DNA from: JALJPB01 sp963933115
GTDB taxonomy: Bacteria; Pseudomonadota; Gammaproteobacteria; Enterobacterales; Alteromonadaceae
Assembly (NCBI GenBank): GCA_963933115.1
Contig: CAWVSL010000018.1
Coordinates: 1-46,824 of the forward strand
DNA: 46,824 bases
Reading direction: 5' to 3'
Part shown: positions 8,082 through 16,365 of the stretch, in pieces
Layout of the letters: every line of letters begins with the position of its first letter
How positions within the stretch are numbered: the first letter of the stretch is position 1
Translations under genes and position numbers: made by a program
Notes under the pieces: model-generated
What the model saw: only the letters and a program-made list of their open reading frames with translations
Told to the model about the DNA's origin: nothing
Databases searched by the model: none

Positions 8082-9098
8082 ATGAGTAAAACTTTTACTA
8101 ACTTAAATATATGGGTGAGTTTATTAATACTAAATACCGTATTTATTTCTCACGAATTAATGGCTAAAGATAATCTTGATCCTTTACCTTCATGGCAAGA
8201 AGGTATTAATAAGCAGATCATTATAAAATTTGTTAATGATGTTACTCAAATTGATTCCCCGGATTTTGTCGCTATACATGAGCGTGTTGCCACTTTTGAT
8301 AATGATGGTACTTTGTGGGCTGAGCAACCTATTTACGCCCAGCTTATGTTTGCCGTAGAGCGGATTTATGCACTTGCTTCTGAACACCCTCAATGGCAAA
8401 CCCAACAACCTTTCGCCAAACTACTCAAAGGCGATATAAAAGGTGCGTTCAGTCATGACAAACATGCTGTTAACACTATTGTTATGGCAGCTAATACAGG
8501 TATGAGTGATGAAATTTATACTGACATTGTTAAAACATGGATAGCAACAGCAAAACATCCTGTTTCTCAACGTTTATTGACCGATATGTTATATCAACCG
8601 ATGCTGGAATTAATCGCTTACTTACAGAAAAATGAATTTAAAACCTATATTGTTTCGGGTGGCGGTAGTCAGTTTATTCGAGCTTGGTCTCAAGATGTTT
8701 ATGGTATTCCTCCCGAGCAAGTGATTGGAAGTACCATGAAAAGAAGCTATCAAATGCAAGGGGGTAAACATGTCATTGTCCGTGAAGCAGAGATGGACTT
8801 TTACAATAATAAAAGTAATAAAGTTATCGCTATTAACACCCATATTGGCCAACGTCCGATAGCGGCATTTGGTAATTCTGATGGTGATATGCAAATGCTA
8901 AGCTATGTGACAGAAGGGTCAGGGGCTCGCTTGGCAATGATCATCCACCATACTGATGAAAAAAGAGAATGGGCTTATGATCGACAGTCACCTATAGGTC
9001 GTCTTGATAAAGCCTTAAACAAAGCGGAGACTAATGGCTGGAAAGTGGTGAGTATTAAAGATGATTGGAATATTATTCACCCCGTGATTAATAAATGA
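8082..9098 (+). CDS. Exported HAD-superfamily phosphatase
   Basis: A 338-residue protein with an N-terminal hydrophobic segment (about residues 10-24), probably a signal peptide. The HAD motif I is TFDNDGTLW with Asp73 and Asp75; SGGGSQF supplies the motif II Ser region and GNSDGDMQML the acidic motif. It resembles phosphoserine-phosphatase-like HAD proteins that act outside the cytoplasm. GAGGGG precedes the ATG, within a duplicated stretch (GTAAATAATGAG at 8061-8072 and 8075-8086). Its 3' end overlaps the convergent SGNH hydrolase by 22 bp. Its link to the catabolic genes is unclear; phosphate release from a substrate or ester is one possibility. Confidence 0.78.
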   Translation: MSKTFTNLNIWVSLLILNTVFISHELMAKDNLDPLPSWQEGINKQIIIKFVNDVTQIDSPDFVAIHERVATFDNDGTLWAEQPIYAQLMFAVERIYALASEHPQWQTQQPFAKLLKGDIKGAFSHDKHAVNTIVMAANTGMSDEIYTDIVKTWIATAKHPVSQRLLTDMLYQPMLELIAYLQKNEFKTYIVSGGGSQFIRAWSQDVYGIPPEQVIGSTMKRSYQMQGGKHVIVREAEMDFYNNKSNKVIAINTHIGQRPIAAFGNSDGDMQMLSYVTEGSGARLAMIIHHTDEKREWAYDRQSPIGRLDKALNKAETNGWKVVSIKDDWNIIHPVINK

Positions 9099-9634
9099 TC
9101 AATTATTTTATCAGACTTAACCCACTGAGTTAGCACGGGGTTAAGTTTGTCATTTAACATTAAATAAGCTTGATTTGTTAGGTGAAGGCCATCTTCAACA
9201 AACCATTTAGCATTATTTTCAATGTAGTTATTAAAGTGAAAATAATCGTACTTTCCGTAGCAATATTCTTTAATAGACTGGTTAATTTCGTTAACGGCGC
9301 CTTGTTGACCAGCCGCTAATTTTTGCGGACACATCAGAATAGAAAAATAACCAAGTCGGGTATCAGGAAAAATCAGGTCTAGCTTGTCTAATAGCGAACA
9401 AATATTATTAACAATTTCAATGGGCGAGTGGCCAAAAATAAGATCATTACTGCCACAATAAATTAATAGATGATTTGAGGGGGGTAAGTTATCTAATTGT
9501 CCTTGTATGGCTTTACACAACCAGTCTTGGCTCTGCGTGCCTCTAATGGCATGATTAGCAATAGTTACTTTTCCCCAATTGGGTTTTCCCCAAAATTCAA
9601 AAATACTACTGCCTATCATCACAATATCAAACAT
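9077..9634 (-). CDS. SGNH/GDSL-type hydrolase
   Basis: A 185-residue hydrolase with the four SGNH blocks: nucleophile Ser10 in MIGSSIFEFW (the usual GDS is GSS here), the glycine of AIRGTQS, Asn63 in CGSNDL, and Asp148/His151 in DGLHLTN. No signal peptide is visible, so it is probably cytoplasmic. The family hydrolyses esters, thioesters or acetyl groups. It lies 58 bp downstream of fadH on the same strand and may be co-transcribed, adding to the esterases of this island. Its 3' end overlaps that of the HAD phosphatase gene. Confidence 0.8.
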   Translation of the reverse strand: MFDIVMIGSSIFEFWGKPNWGKVTIANHAIRGTQSQDWLCKAIQGQLDNLPPSNHLLIYCGSNDLIFGHSPIEIVNNICSLLDKLDLIFPDTRLGYFSILMCPQKLAAGQQGAVNEINQSIKEYCYGKYDYFHFNNYIENNAKWFVEDGLHLTNQAYLMLNDKLNPVLTQWVKSDKIIDHLLITG

Positions 9635-9692
9635 TTGTCGAATTACCTTATTTATGTTGTGTCTAATTTGAATGTTGGTATAAATTTAGCTG

Positions 9693-11711
9693 TTAAATTT
9701 CAGCGGCTAACCATGCCGCTTGATTAATCGCACGTTTAGCATCTAACTCTGAAGCTAAATCAGCACCACCAATGATATGTACAGGTTTGTTAAAACCATA
9801 CTCTTCAAGTTGATGCAGTAATTGTTTATTCGGTAATTGTCCTGCACAAAGCACAATATGGTCGACAGCGAGTAATTGTTTTTTACTGTTAACGGCAATA
9901 TGCAAACCTTGATCGTCAATACGTTGATATTCAACGTTGGCTAGCATGTGAACTTTTTTATTTCTAAGACTCGATCTATGTATCCAGCCAGTCGTTTTTC
10001 CTAGATTTTTTCCGACTTTAGTGGGTTTTCTTTGTAGTAAGTAAATATCCCTTGGACTGGGTACTATTGATTGTTCCCCTAAACCACCACGCTTATTGTT
10101 AGATAAGTCTATGCCCCATTCTTTGGCGTATGATGCTTTGTTAAGCGTTAAAGGTTCACCTTGATGACTTAAATATTCAGCAACATCAAAGCCAATTCCT
10201 CCCGCGCCAATTAGCGCGACTTTATTACCTATAGTGACCGCTTTATTTAACACATCGATATAACTCACTACTTTAGGGTGTTCAATACCTTCAATGTCAG
10301 GTTTTCTGGGTAATATTCCTGTTGCTAGAATGATTTCGTCAAATCCACTAAGCTGCTCAGCGGTAGCTATCTTACCTAATGTTAGTGTTACGTGATGGCG
10401 TGATAGTTGTTTTGAGAAATAACGTAGTGTTTCATCAAACTCTTCTTTACCAGGAACTTGTCTGGCTAAATTAAATTGACCACCAATAGTGTCGTTTTTA
10501 TCAAATAAGGTAACATCATGACCTCTTTGTGCTGCGTAGGTGGCAAAAGCTAACCCTGCAGGACCTGCGCCGACAACCGCTAAATTTTTCTTTGTCGTTA
10601 CACTAAGGAAATTAAGTAGAGTCTCATTGGCCGCCCTTGGGTTGACTAAACAAGAGGAAATTTTATTATCGAAAGTGTGATCTAAACAGGCTTGATTACA
10701 GGCAATACATGTATTGATATCATCACTTTGATTGGCTTTAGCTTTGTTAACAAATTCAGGGTCTGCTAAAAATGGCCTTGCCATTGACACTATATCTGCA
10801 CAATCGTCTGCCAGTATTTGTTCGGCAACTTCAGGAGTGTTAATACGATTACTGGTGATCACAGGCACTGAGACAACGGCTTTGATTTGTTTTGATAAAT
10901 TTGAAAATAATGCCCGAGGTACTGAGGTAGCAATTGTTGGGATACGAGCTTCATGCCAACCTATACCGGTATTTATCAGTGTTGCACCGACCGCTTCTAC
11001 TGCTTTAGCTAACTGAATAACTTCTTCTTGTGAACTACCATCTTCAACTAAATCAAGCATCGAAAGTCGATAGATAATGATAAACTTCTCGCCGACAACT
11101 TCTCTTATCCCTTTGATTATCTCAAGAGGGAAGCGTATACGATTTTCGTAACAGCCACCCCATTCATCTTCTCGTTGATTGGTGCGTTTTACGATAAATT
11201 GGTTGATTAAATAACCTTCGGAACCCATTACTTCAACACCATCATAGCCTGCTTGTTGGGCTAACTTAGCGCAGTTTATAAAGTCTTGTATTTGTTCTTT
11301 TATCTGGTTTTTTGTTAAAGCTTTTGGTTTGAAAGGATTGATTGGTGCTTGAATAGCACTTGGTGAAACTAAGTCAGGGTTATAGGCGTAGCGCCCAGCA
11401 TGCAGTATTTGCATACATATTTTCCCACCCTTGTTATGAACGGCATGAGTAATTATTTTGTGCTGTACTACATCATGTTCAGAGACCATTAAAGCAGCAC
11501 CTTTAGCTACAGCACCTTCAGGGTTAGGACCTATGCCACCAGTAACAATAAGACCTACACCGCCTTCAACACGTTCTTCATAAAAAGCCGCCAAGCGCTC
11601 GAAGCCGTTGGGCGTTTCTTCTAAATTTGTGTGCATTGAGCCCATTAATGTACGATTTTTTAATGTAGTAAAGCCAAGATTTAAAGGAGCCAGTAGTTTG
11701 GGAAAAGCCAT
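9693..11711 (-). CDS. fadH: 2,4-dienoyl-CoA reductase (NADPH), FadH
   Basis: A close full-length relative of E. coli FadH: beginning at the ATG at 11711 it is 672 residues, the E. coli length, and starts MAFPKLLAPLNLGF against MSYPSLFAPLDLGF. An upstream in-frame ATG at 11729 would add six residues. Domains are an FMN-binding old-yellow-enzyme barrel (GSMHTNLEE, GSEGYLIN with the catalytic tyrosine, RTNQREDEWGG), a 4Fe-4S site (CIACNQACLD then SCLVNPRA), and FAD/NADPH-binding halves (VVGAGPAGLAFA, ALIGAGGIGFD). It removes double bonds from unsaturated acyl-CoA, so the island can handle polyunsaturated chains. A degenerate FadR-like site lies 30 bp upstream. Confidence 0.92.
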   Translation of the reverse strand: MAFPKLLAPLNLGFTTLKNRTLMGSMHTNLEETPNGFERLAAFYEERVEGGVGLIVTGGIGPNPEGAVAKGAALMVSEHDVVQHKIITHAVHNKGGKICMQILHAGRYAYNPDLVSPSAIQAPINPFKPKALTKNQIKEQIQDFINCAKLAQQAGYDGVEVMGSEGYLINQFIVKRTNQREDEWGGCYENRIRFPLEIIKGIREVVGEKFIIIYRLSMLDLVEDGSSQEEVIQLAKAVEAVGATLINTGIGWHEARIPTIATSVPRALFSNLSKQIKAVVSVPVITSNRINTPEVAEQILADDCADIVSMARPFLADPEFVNKAKANQSDDINTCIACNQACLDHTFDNKISSCLVNPRAANETLLNFLSVTTKKNLAVVGAGPAGLAFATYAAQRGHDVTLFDKNDTIGGQFNLARQVPGKEEFDETLRYFSKQLSRHHVTLTLGKIATAEQLSGFDEIILATGILPRKPDIEGIEHPKVVSYIDVLNKAVTIGNKVALIGAGGIGFDVAEYLSHQGEPLTLNKASYAKEWGIDLSNNKRGGLGEQSIVPSPRDIYLLQRKPTKVGKNLGKTTGWIHRSSLRNKKVHMLANVEYQRIDDQGLHIAVNSKKQLLAVDHIVLCAGQLPNKQLLHQLEEYGFNKPVHIIGGADLASELDAKRAINQAAWLAAEI

Positions 11712-11740
11712 AAGTTTCACTTTTATCATTGAGAATATTG

Positions 11741-11754
11741 AACAGTGTGACCAG
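11741..11754 (-). promoter_or_regulatory. FadR-like sequence upstream of fadH (weak)
   Basis: On the minus strand the bases read CTGGTCACACTGTT, close to the FadR pattern CTGGTC-N5-TGTT but with a 4-bp spacer instead of 5. Position, 30 bp upstream of the fadH start, is right for a repressor site. The spacing defect makes it doubtful. Confidence 0.25.
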
Positions 11755-11836
11755 ACTATAGTGTACTTTATGGTAAATAAACATACTTAATATTCAAATT
11801 TAATTATTTGTCAGTAATATAAAATTAATGATTAAG

Positions 11837-13177
11837 CTAAATGGGGGTTTTTTGCCAACGTTTACTTCTGAAGTATCGGGTCATAAAAAAGGCTTTAATT
11901 AAAAAGTCAGCAGCCGTTAGAGCAAATAAGGTTAAAAAAGAGAGCTGATAATAAATAAAGACAAAGGGGAGAATAATTCTAACAAGTAATAGGGTAAGTA
12001 TAGATATTTTTAATGGATACCTGGTATCACCTGCGCCTCGAATAGCACCCCCTATGCTAAAGTCTGTTGCAATTAATGGCATTGATATGGCAATGATCAG
12101 TAGAAATTGAGCCGTATATTGACGAACACTTTCATCGTTCGTTAGCCAAGCGGCAATTTGATGATTAAAGGTAAAAAAGAGTAGAGCGAAAACAGTCATA
12201 AAAGCCACACACATTCGCCATGCTGCCCAGCCTTGTTGATATGCTTTCTCTGGTTCACCTCGACCGAGGTATTGCCCCACTGCCACAGCGCCAGACATTG
12301 AAAATGCTAACGAAGTAATGAGTAGTAAAGTTAAAACATTTAACCCTAAACCATAAGCGGCTAATACATCTACACCGTAACGTGCAATGGCAATAGTAAA
12401 AATTAAAAAACCAATTTGAATAATACTTTGTTCAATCGCGCTGGGCATGCCAATTCGTAACAATATTATGGTTTTTTTTCGGTGTTCACTTTTTTCTGGA
12501 AAAGGTAAAATCAATTGATTTTTTCGCCACATTGAAATATAGAAAAAAAGAGCAATAACAGAGCCAACTACGCCGCCAATAATTAACCCTTCGACTCCTA
12601 AGTTAGGAGCACCTAAACTGCCTGTACTAAATGCGTAACAACCGACGGCATTACCGACACTACTCATAATGGCTAATAATAAAGGATGCAATACATCTCC
12701 ACCGGCACGTAAGGAGCCAGCAATAATAATATTGATTGAATAAATAGGGCTAAACAAACATATCCAGCGGATGAGTACAATTGCTAGTGATTGTGTTTGA
12801 TTATTCATACCAAACCAATGAGTGAGCTCTTCAGCATAGTGGTAAAAAATAAGGGATAACAATAATGATAACAAGAAGCTAAGCAACATAGCACTTTGAA
12901 AAGCTTGCCCAGCTTTAGCCTTATTATTTGCACCTATATGACGAGCAATAATGGCTGAAACACCCGCTGAAAGTCCAAATAATGAAGCTTGTAATAAAAA
13001 GAAAATACGCTGACTTACTGTCATTGCTGCGGTAGCATCGGTACCATATTGGGTCGACATGACTATCTGAATAAAACCAATTGACGCTAGTAGTAAATTA
13101 GCAATAGTGCTTGGCCATGCTAAGCTCCAAATACTTGGTGGCAGTTCAGACTCTTGCTTTAAATGATGTGTGTTCAT
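11837..13177 (-). CDS. MATE family efflux transporter (NorM/DinF-like)
   Basis: A 446-residue polytopic membrane protein with about 12 hydrophobic segments in two similar halves, typical of MATE cation/drug antiporters. Family-like stretches include PSTIANLLLASIGFIQIV at the start, AIIARHIGANNKAKAG in the first half, and AVAVGQYLGRGEPEKAYQQG plus GAIRGAGDTRYPLK in the second. The ATG directly follows the esterase stop codon (0 bp), so the two are probably translated together. The pairing suggests export of a product or toxic by-product of ester cleavage (inference). Substrate unknown. Confidence 0.88.
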   Translation of the reverse strand: MNTHHLKQESELPPSIWSLAWPSTIANLLLASIGFIQIVMSTQYGTDATAAMTVSQRIFFLLQASLFGLSAGVSAIIARHIGANNKAKAGQAFQSAMLLSFLLSLLLSLIFYHYAEELTHWFGMNNQTQSLAIVLIRWICLFSPIYSINIIIAGSLRAGGDVLHPLLLAIMSSVGNAVGCYAFSTGSLGAPNLGVEGLIIGGVVGSVIALFFYISMWRKNQLILPFPEKSEHRKKTIILLRIGMPSAIEQSIIQIGFLIFTIAIARYGVDVLAAYGLGLNVLTLLLITSLAFSMSGAVAVGQYLGRGEPEKAYQQGWAAWRMCVAFMTVFALLFFTFNHQIAAWLTNDESVRQYTAQFLLIIAISMPLIATDFSIGGAIRGAGDTRYPLKISILTLLLVRIILPFVFIYYQLSFLTLFALTAADFLIKAFFMTRYFRSKRWQKTPI

Positions 13178-14713
13178 CTAAAAATCAGCCAGCTGTTGAT
13201 CACTAATATTTGACCAGAAATAGACACTATTTAGATCATGAACATCAATATAAGTCGACTCGTGATCGAAACACACATAACTGAGTTTATTGTCGATTTC
13301 ATAGCTAGGCCAGTCAATACATGTTGTTGATGGGTTTCCTTTATGTGCAAATGCAGCCCAAGAAGCTTGAACTTCGTTTATTAGCTCATTCACTCTCGCC
13401 TCAGTTCCATGAAATGCGCTATTAGTGTGACCAAAAACAAACCCAATATCAGTTATATGGCTGCAGCCTAATGTTTCAATAATAGTTTTCCTGCCCAATT
13501 TATAACGATAATTATCTCCACCTGAGAGGTGGTGGTTCGCTAATAAGCGATGGCAAGGCTGAGTAAACCAATACTCTCCCAATACTTCATTGATGCTATT
13601 TTGGTAAGTTATTTCACGCTTTCGTTTATTTAACGCAACATTGGCAAGTGTTAAACACTGAGGTATGAGTGATCTATCCATTAACACTTGTAATGAGAGT
13701 TCCAACGATGATTGGCTTTTCAAGTTTTGACCTGTCATGGCGGCAAAAAATGTCCACTCATCATTATTTGTACCTGCCAAAATAGGAATGCCTGTTGCAC
13801 TACCTTGTTTAATCGCTTGGTGGGGAGGGAGGGGCAATAGCTCTTTTTCAATAACAGGGCAAAAAGGCAGCATGCCAAACTGTTGATAGATATCTGGTCT
13901 TGTTAAAAAGTGTGTTTGCACCTTTAGTATTTCTTCAGTGGTCATCGTCGGTAAGTCTTTTAGAGTAAAGCCTAAGATGTTTGCACTGTTTATAAATTCT
14001 TTGGCAATATTATTCGCTTTTTCTATAGAAGAATAAGTATGGCTAGCACCACTTTGTAAAATGGCTTTATGGAACAATCCTTTTGCTTTTGGTGATGCCA
14101 ACAAGCATGCAATACTCATTGCTCCAGCAGATTCGCCAAAAATGGTGATGTTATTTTTATCACCACCATAATCACCAATATTGCGTTTTATCCACTTTAA
14201 CGCGGTAACTTGGTCTGTTAAGCCTTCATTACCTGTTGACTTAATTGCACCATTGCTGATGTCGCATAATCGTAAAAATCCTAAAGCACCAAGCCGGTAA
14301 TTAATACTTACCACGACAACATTACCTGCTTGGGCAAGCTTAGTACCTTCGTAGGATGGCAGAGAACCACTGCCAAGTTGGAAGCCACCGCCATGGATCC
14401 ATACCATAACGGGTAGCTTACCCCTTTTATTAGCGGTGAAAATATTTAAGTTCAAGCATTGTTCATCGGCTATGGCTAATTGCTCTTCAATACTGCTATC
14501 CGCCAATAAATCATTTTCTTGCTTTAATTGCGGCGCAATAAAACCAACGGTATTGATATATTTAAGATCTAAAGGTTTAGGTTGTGAAGTTGACCAACGC
14601 AGTTTTTTTTGCACCGACTTCGCGTAGTTAATTCCCATGTAAGAAAAAACAGTCAGTTTTTTTTGATTTACTTTTACACAAGATGATCTTTCTTTGTAGC
14701 CTTTATTTATCAT
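13178..14713 (-). CDS. Type-B carboxylesterase (PnbA-like)
   Basis: A 511-residue alpha/beta hydrolase of the carboxylesterase/lipase type-B family. The nucleophile is the serine of FGESAG (about residue 195), the oxyanion hole is WIHGGGF, the acid is in GTNNDEWTF, and the histidine is in GCSHITDIGFVFG. No signal peptide is clear. The frame opens with a GTG at 14722; the ATG at 14713 is taken as start, though neither has a strong ribosome site. It is divergent from the GPH transporter, sharing a promoter region with two copies of the island's operator motif. It probably releases an acid or alcohol from an imported ester. The MATE gene follows directly. Confidence 0.87.
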   Translation of the reverse strand: MINKGYKERSSCVKVNQKKLTVFSYMGINYAKSVQKKLRWSTSQPKPLDLKYINTVGFIAPQLKQENDLLADSSIEEQLAIADEQCLNLNIFTANKRGKLPVMVWIHGGGFQLGSGSLPSYEGTKLAQAGNVVVVSINYRLGALGFLRLCDISNGAIKSTGNEGLTDQVTALKWIKRNIGDYGGDKNNITIFGESAGAMSIACLLASPKAKGLFHKAILQSGASHTYSSIEKANNIAKEFINSANILGFTLKDLPTMTTEEILKVQTHFLTRPDIYQQFGMLPFCPVIEKELLPLPPHQAIKQGSATGIPILAGTNNDEWTFFAAMTGQNLKSQSSLELSLQVLMDRSLIPQCLTLANVALNKRKREITYQNSINEVLGEYWFTQPCHRLLANHHLSGGDNYRYKLGRKTIIETLGCSHITDIGFVFGHTNSAFHGTEARVNELINEVQASWAAFAHKGNPSTTCIDWPSYEIDNKLSYVCFDHESTYIDVHDLNSVYFWSNISDQQLADF

Positions 14714-14746
14714 GGTATGCACACTAAAACTCTAGGTATAAAAAAG

Positions 14747-14761
14747 ATACCACAAGTTCAA
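14747..14761 (+). promoter_or_regulatory. Candidate TetR operator, degenerate copy (ATACCACAAGTTCAA)
   Basis: Matches the 15-bp motif at 12 of 15 positions; the three changes are consecutive (TGT to CAC). It lies 34 bp upstream of the esterase ATG, mirroring the copy 29 bp upstream of tetR2. Confidence 0.45.
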
Positions 14762-14805
14762 ATTTATGGCAATCCAACAAAATAATTCTTGCAAGTCTAT
14801 TTTTC

Positions 14806-14820
14806 ATACTGTAAGTTCAA
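14806..14820 (+). promoter_or_regulatory. Candidate TetR operator, copy 3 (ATACTGTAAGTTCAA)
   Basis: Third exact copy of the 15-bp motif, 66 bp upstream of the transporter start and in the same strand orientation as the two copies near 3250 and 3437. Its presence about 11 kb away in another divergent promoter ties the esterase and transporter genes to the ligase operon as one regulon. Confidence 0.6.
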
Positions 14821-14886
14821 AAGACTTGGTTTGATATGAAAAATCTATCATCAAGTATGACTTTGTTGTTTTAAAGAGTAATAATT

Positions 14887-16311
14887 ATGTTGAAATTAAC
14901 GGTACTAACCAAAATATTTTATGGCACAGGCCAAATGTCTCAGGGTGTTAAAGACACCGCATTCCAATCTTTTGTTGTGTTTTATTTTAGTCAGGTACTG
15001 GGTATGCCAGCTATTATGGCAGGTTTTGCCGCACTTATCGCATTGCTGGTAGACGCTATTACGGACCCATTGATGGGTGATATTTCAGATAATTGGCATT
15101 CAAAAAAATGGGGCCGTAGACACCCATTTATGATGGCTGCCGTTATTCCATTCCCTTTATCTTTGTATATGCTTTTTTCTCCACCAGTGGGCTTAGAGCA
15201 ACAAAGTTTGTTCATATGGTTAGTAGTTTGGTCAATCGTCGTCCGGTTAATGCTAACGCTTTTTAATGTACCACATAACGCATTGGGTGCTGAATTAAGT
15301 AAAGATTATCAAGAGCGTACAAAAATTGTTAGTTACCGTACAGTATTAGGTTATATCGGTGGAATAACACTTTCTGTGGTCGCACTTAATTCATTTTTTA
15401 AAGCTACGGATCAATTTCCTAACGGAATGCTTAATGTTGAAGGGTATAGCAACTTAGGCGCATTTGCGGGCATTATTGCTTTTATTGCCATGATTGTTTG
15501 TATTTTAGGGACTAAACATACCATCCCATATTTGCCACAAGCACTTGAAAACCAGAAAAAAGTGGATTTATCGCGCAGCTTTAAAGCTTTCGGTGAAGCA
15601 TTAAGACTTAGGCCTTTTAGGTTAATTTTTATTGTTCAAATTCTTACTATGGTTGCTGGTGGTGCAGGCGCTACCTTTATGTTGTATTTAGGCAGTTACT
15701 TCTTTGAATTATCACCTGGTGAAATCTCATTATTAACATTAACCATCATTGTTGGCTTAATTCCAGCATCGATTATTGCGCCGGTTTTATCCAAGCGTAT
15801 CGATAAAATGCCAAGTTTGGTGACTTGTCTATTAATTGCAACGCTATTTAGCTTTAGTCCTATTTTATTTCGCTTGTTTGATATTTTACCAGCGAATGGT
15901 TCAGATTTGATATTACCAATTTTATTCGCTACTTACGTAGCGGGCTACAGTTTTTTTATCAGTGCAGGCATTATTATTGGCTCTATGCTAGCGGATATTG
16001 CCGATTTACACGCGATGAATACAAAAAAACGCCAAGAAGGTTTGTTCTTTGCCGCTAACTCTTTTGCACAAAAATCCACCTTTGGTCTTGGCACACTATT
16101 CGCCGGTATTGGCTTAGAAATGATTGCTTTTCCAAAACAAGTGGATGTTTCTATGGTTAGTGAAGAAATTATTTTTAATTTGGGTTTGATTGCGGGCCCT
16201 CTCCCTATGGTTATTTATTTACTTGCCGCTTATTTAGCCAGTAAATATGACTTGAATAAAGCGAAACATACAGAGATATGTGCGCAACTTTTAGCGCAAG
16301 AAAACACGTAA
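14887..16311 (+). CDS. GPH-family MFS transporter (MFS_2)
   Basis: A 474-residue membrane protein with about 12 hydrophobic segments. The signature DAITDPLMGDISDN followed by KKWGRRHPF in the first cytoplasmic loop marks the glycoside-pentoside-hexuronide:cation symporter family, as do the flanking NVPHNALGAELS and YQERTKIVSYR. Many GPH members move sugars, but marine relatives next to TonB receptors are often linked to other substrates. Between the divergent esterase and the TonB receptor, it is the probable inner-membrane step for the pathway's substrate. The operator copy at 14806-14820 suggests TetR control. Confidence 0.87.
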   Translation: MLKLTVLTKIFYGTGQMSQGVKDTAFQSFVVFYFSQVLGMPAIMAGFAALIALLVDAITDPLMGDISDNWHSKKWGRRHPFMMAAVIPFPLSLYMLFSPPVGLEQQSLFIWLVVWSIVVRLMLTLFNVPHNALGAELSKDYQERTKIVSYRTVLGYIGGITLSVVALNSFFKATDQFPNGMLNVEGYSNLGAFAGIIAFIAMIVCILGTKHTIPYLPQALENQKKVDLSRSFKAFGEALRLRPFRLIFIVQILTMVAGGAGATFMLYLGSYFFELSPGEISLLTLTIIVGLIPASIIAPVLSKRIDKMPSLVTCLLIATLFSFSPILFRLFDILPANGSDLILPILFATYVAGYSFFISAGIIIGSMLADIADLHAMNTKKRQEGLFFAANSFAQKSTFGLGTLFAGIGLEMIAFPKQVDVSMVSEEIIFNLGLIAGPLPMVIYLLAAYLASKYDLNKAKHTEICAQLLAQENT

Positions 16312-16365
16312 TAAAGGTTAATCATACTAATAAAAACACAACTAATATAATGCAAGGGGAAGAAA

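Noticed and set aside
14445..14455. TTTAAGTTCAA inside the esterase gene
   Set aside because: Only the right half of the motif is kept, and it lies within coding sequence.
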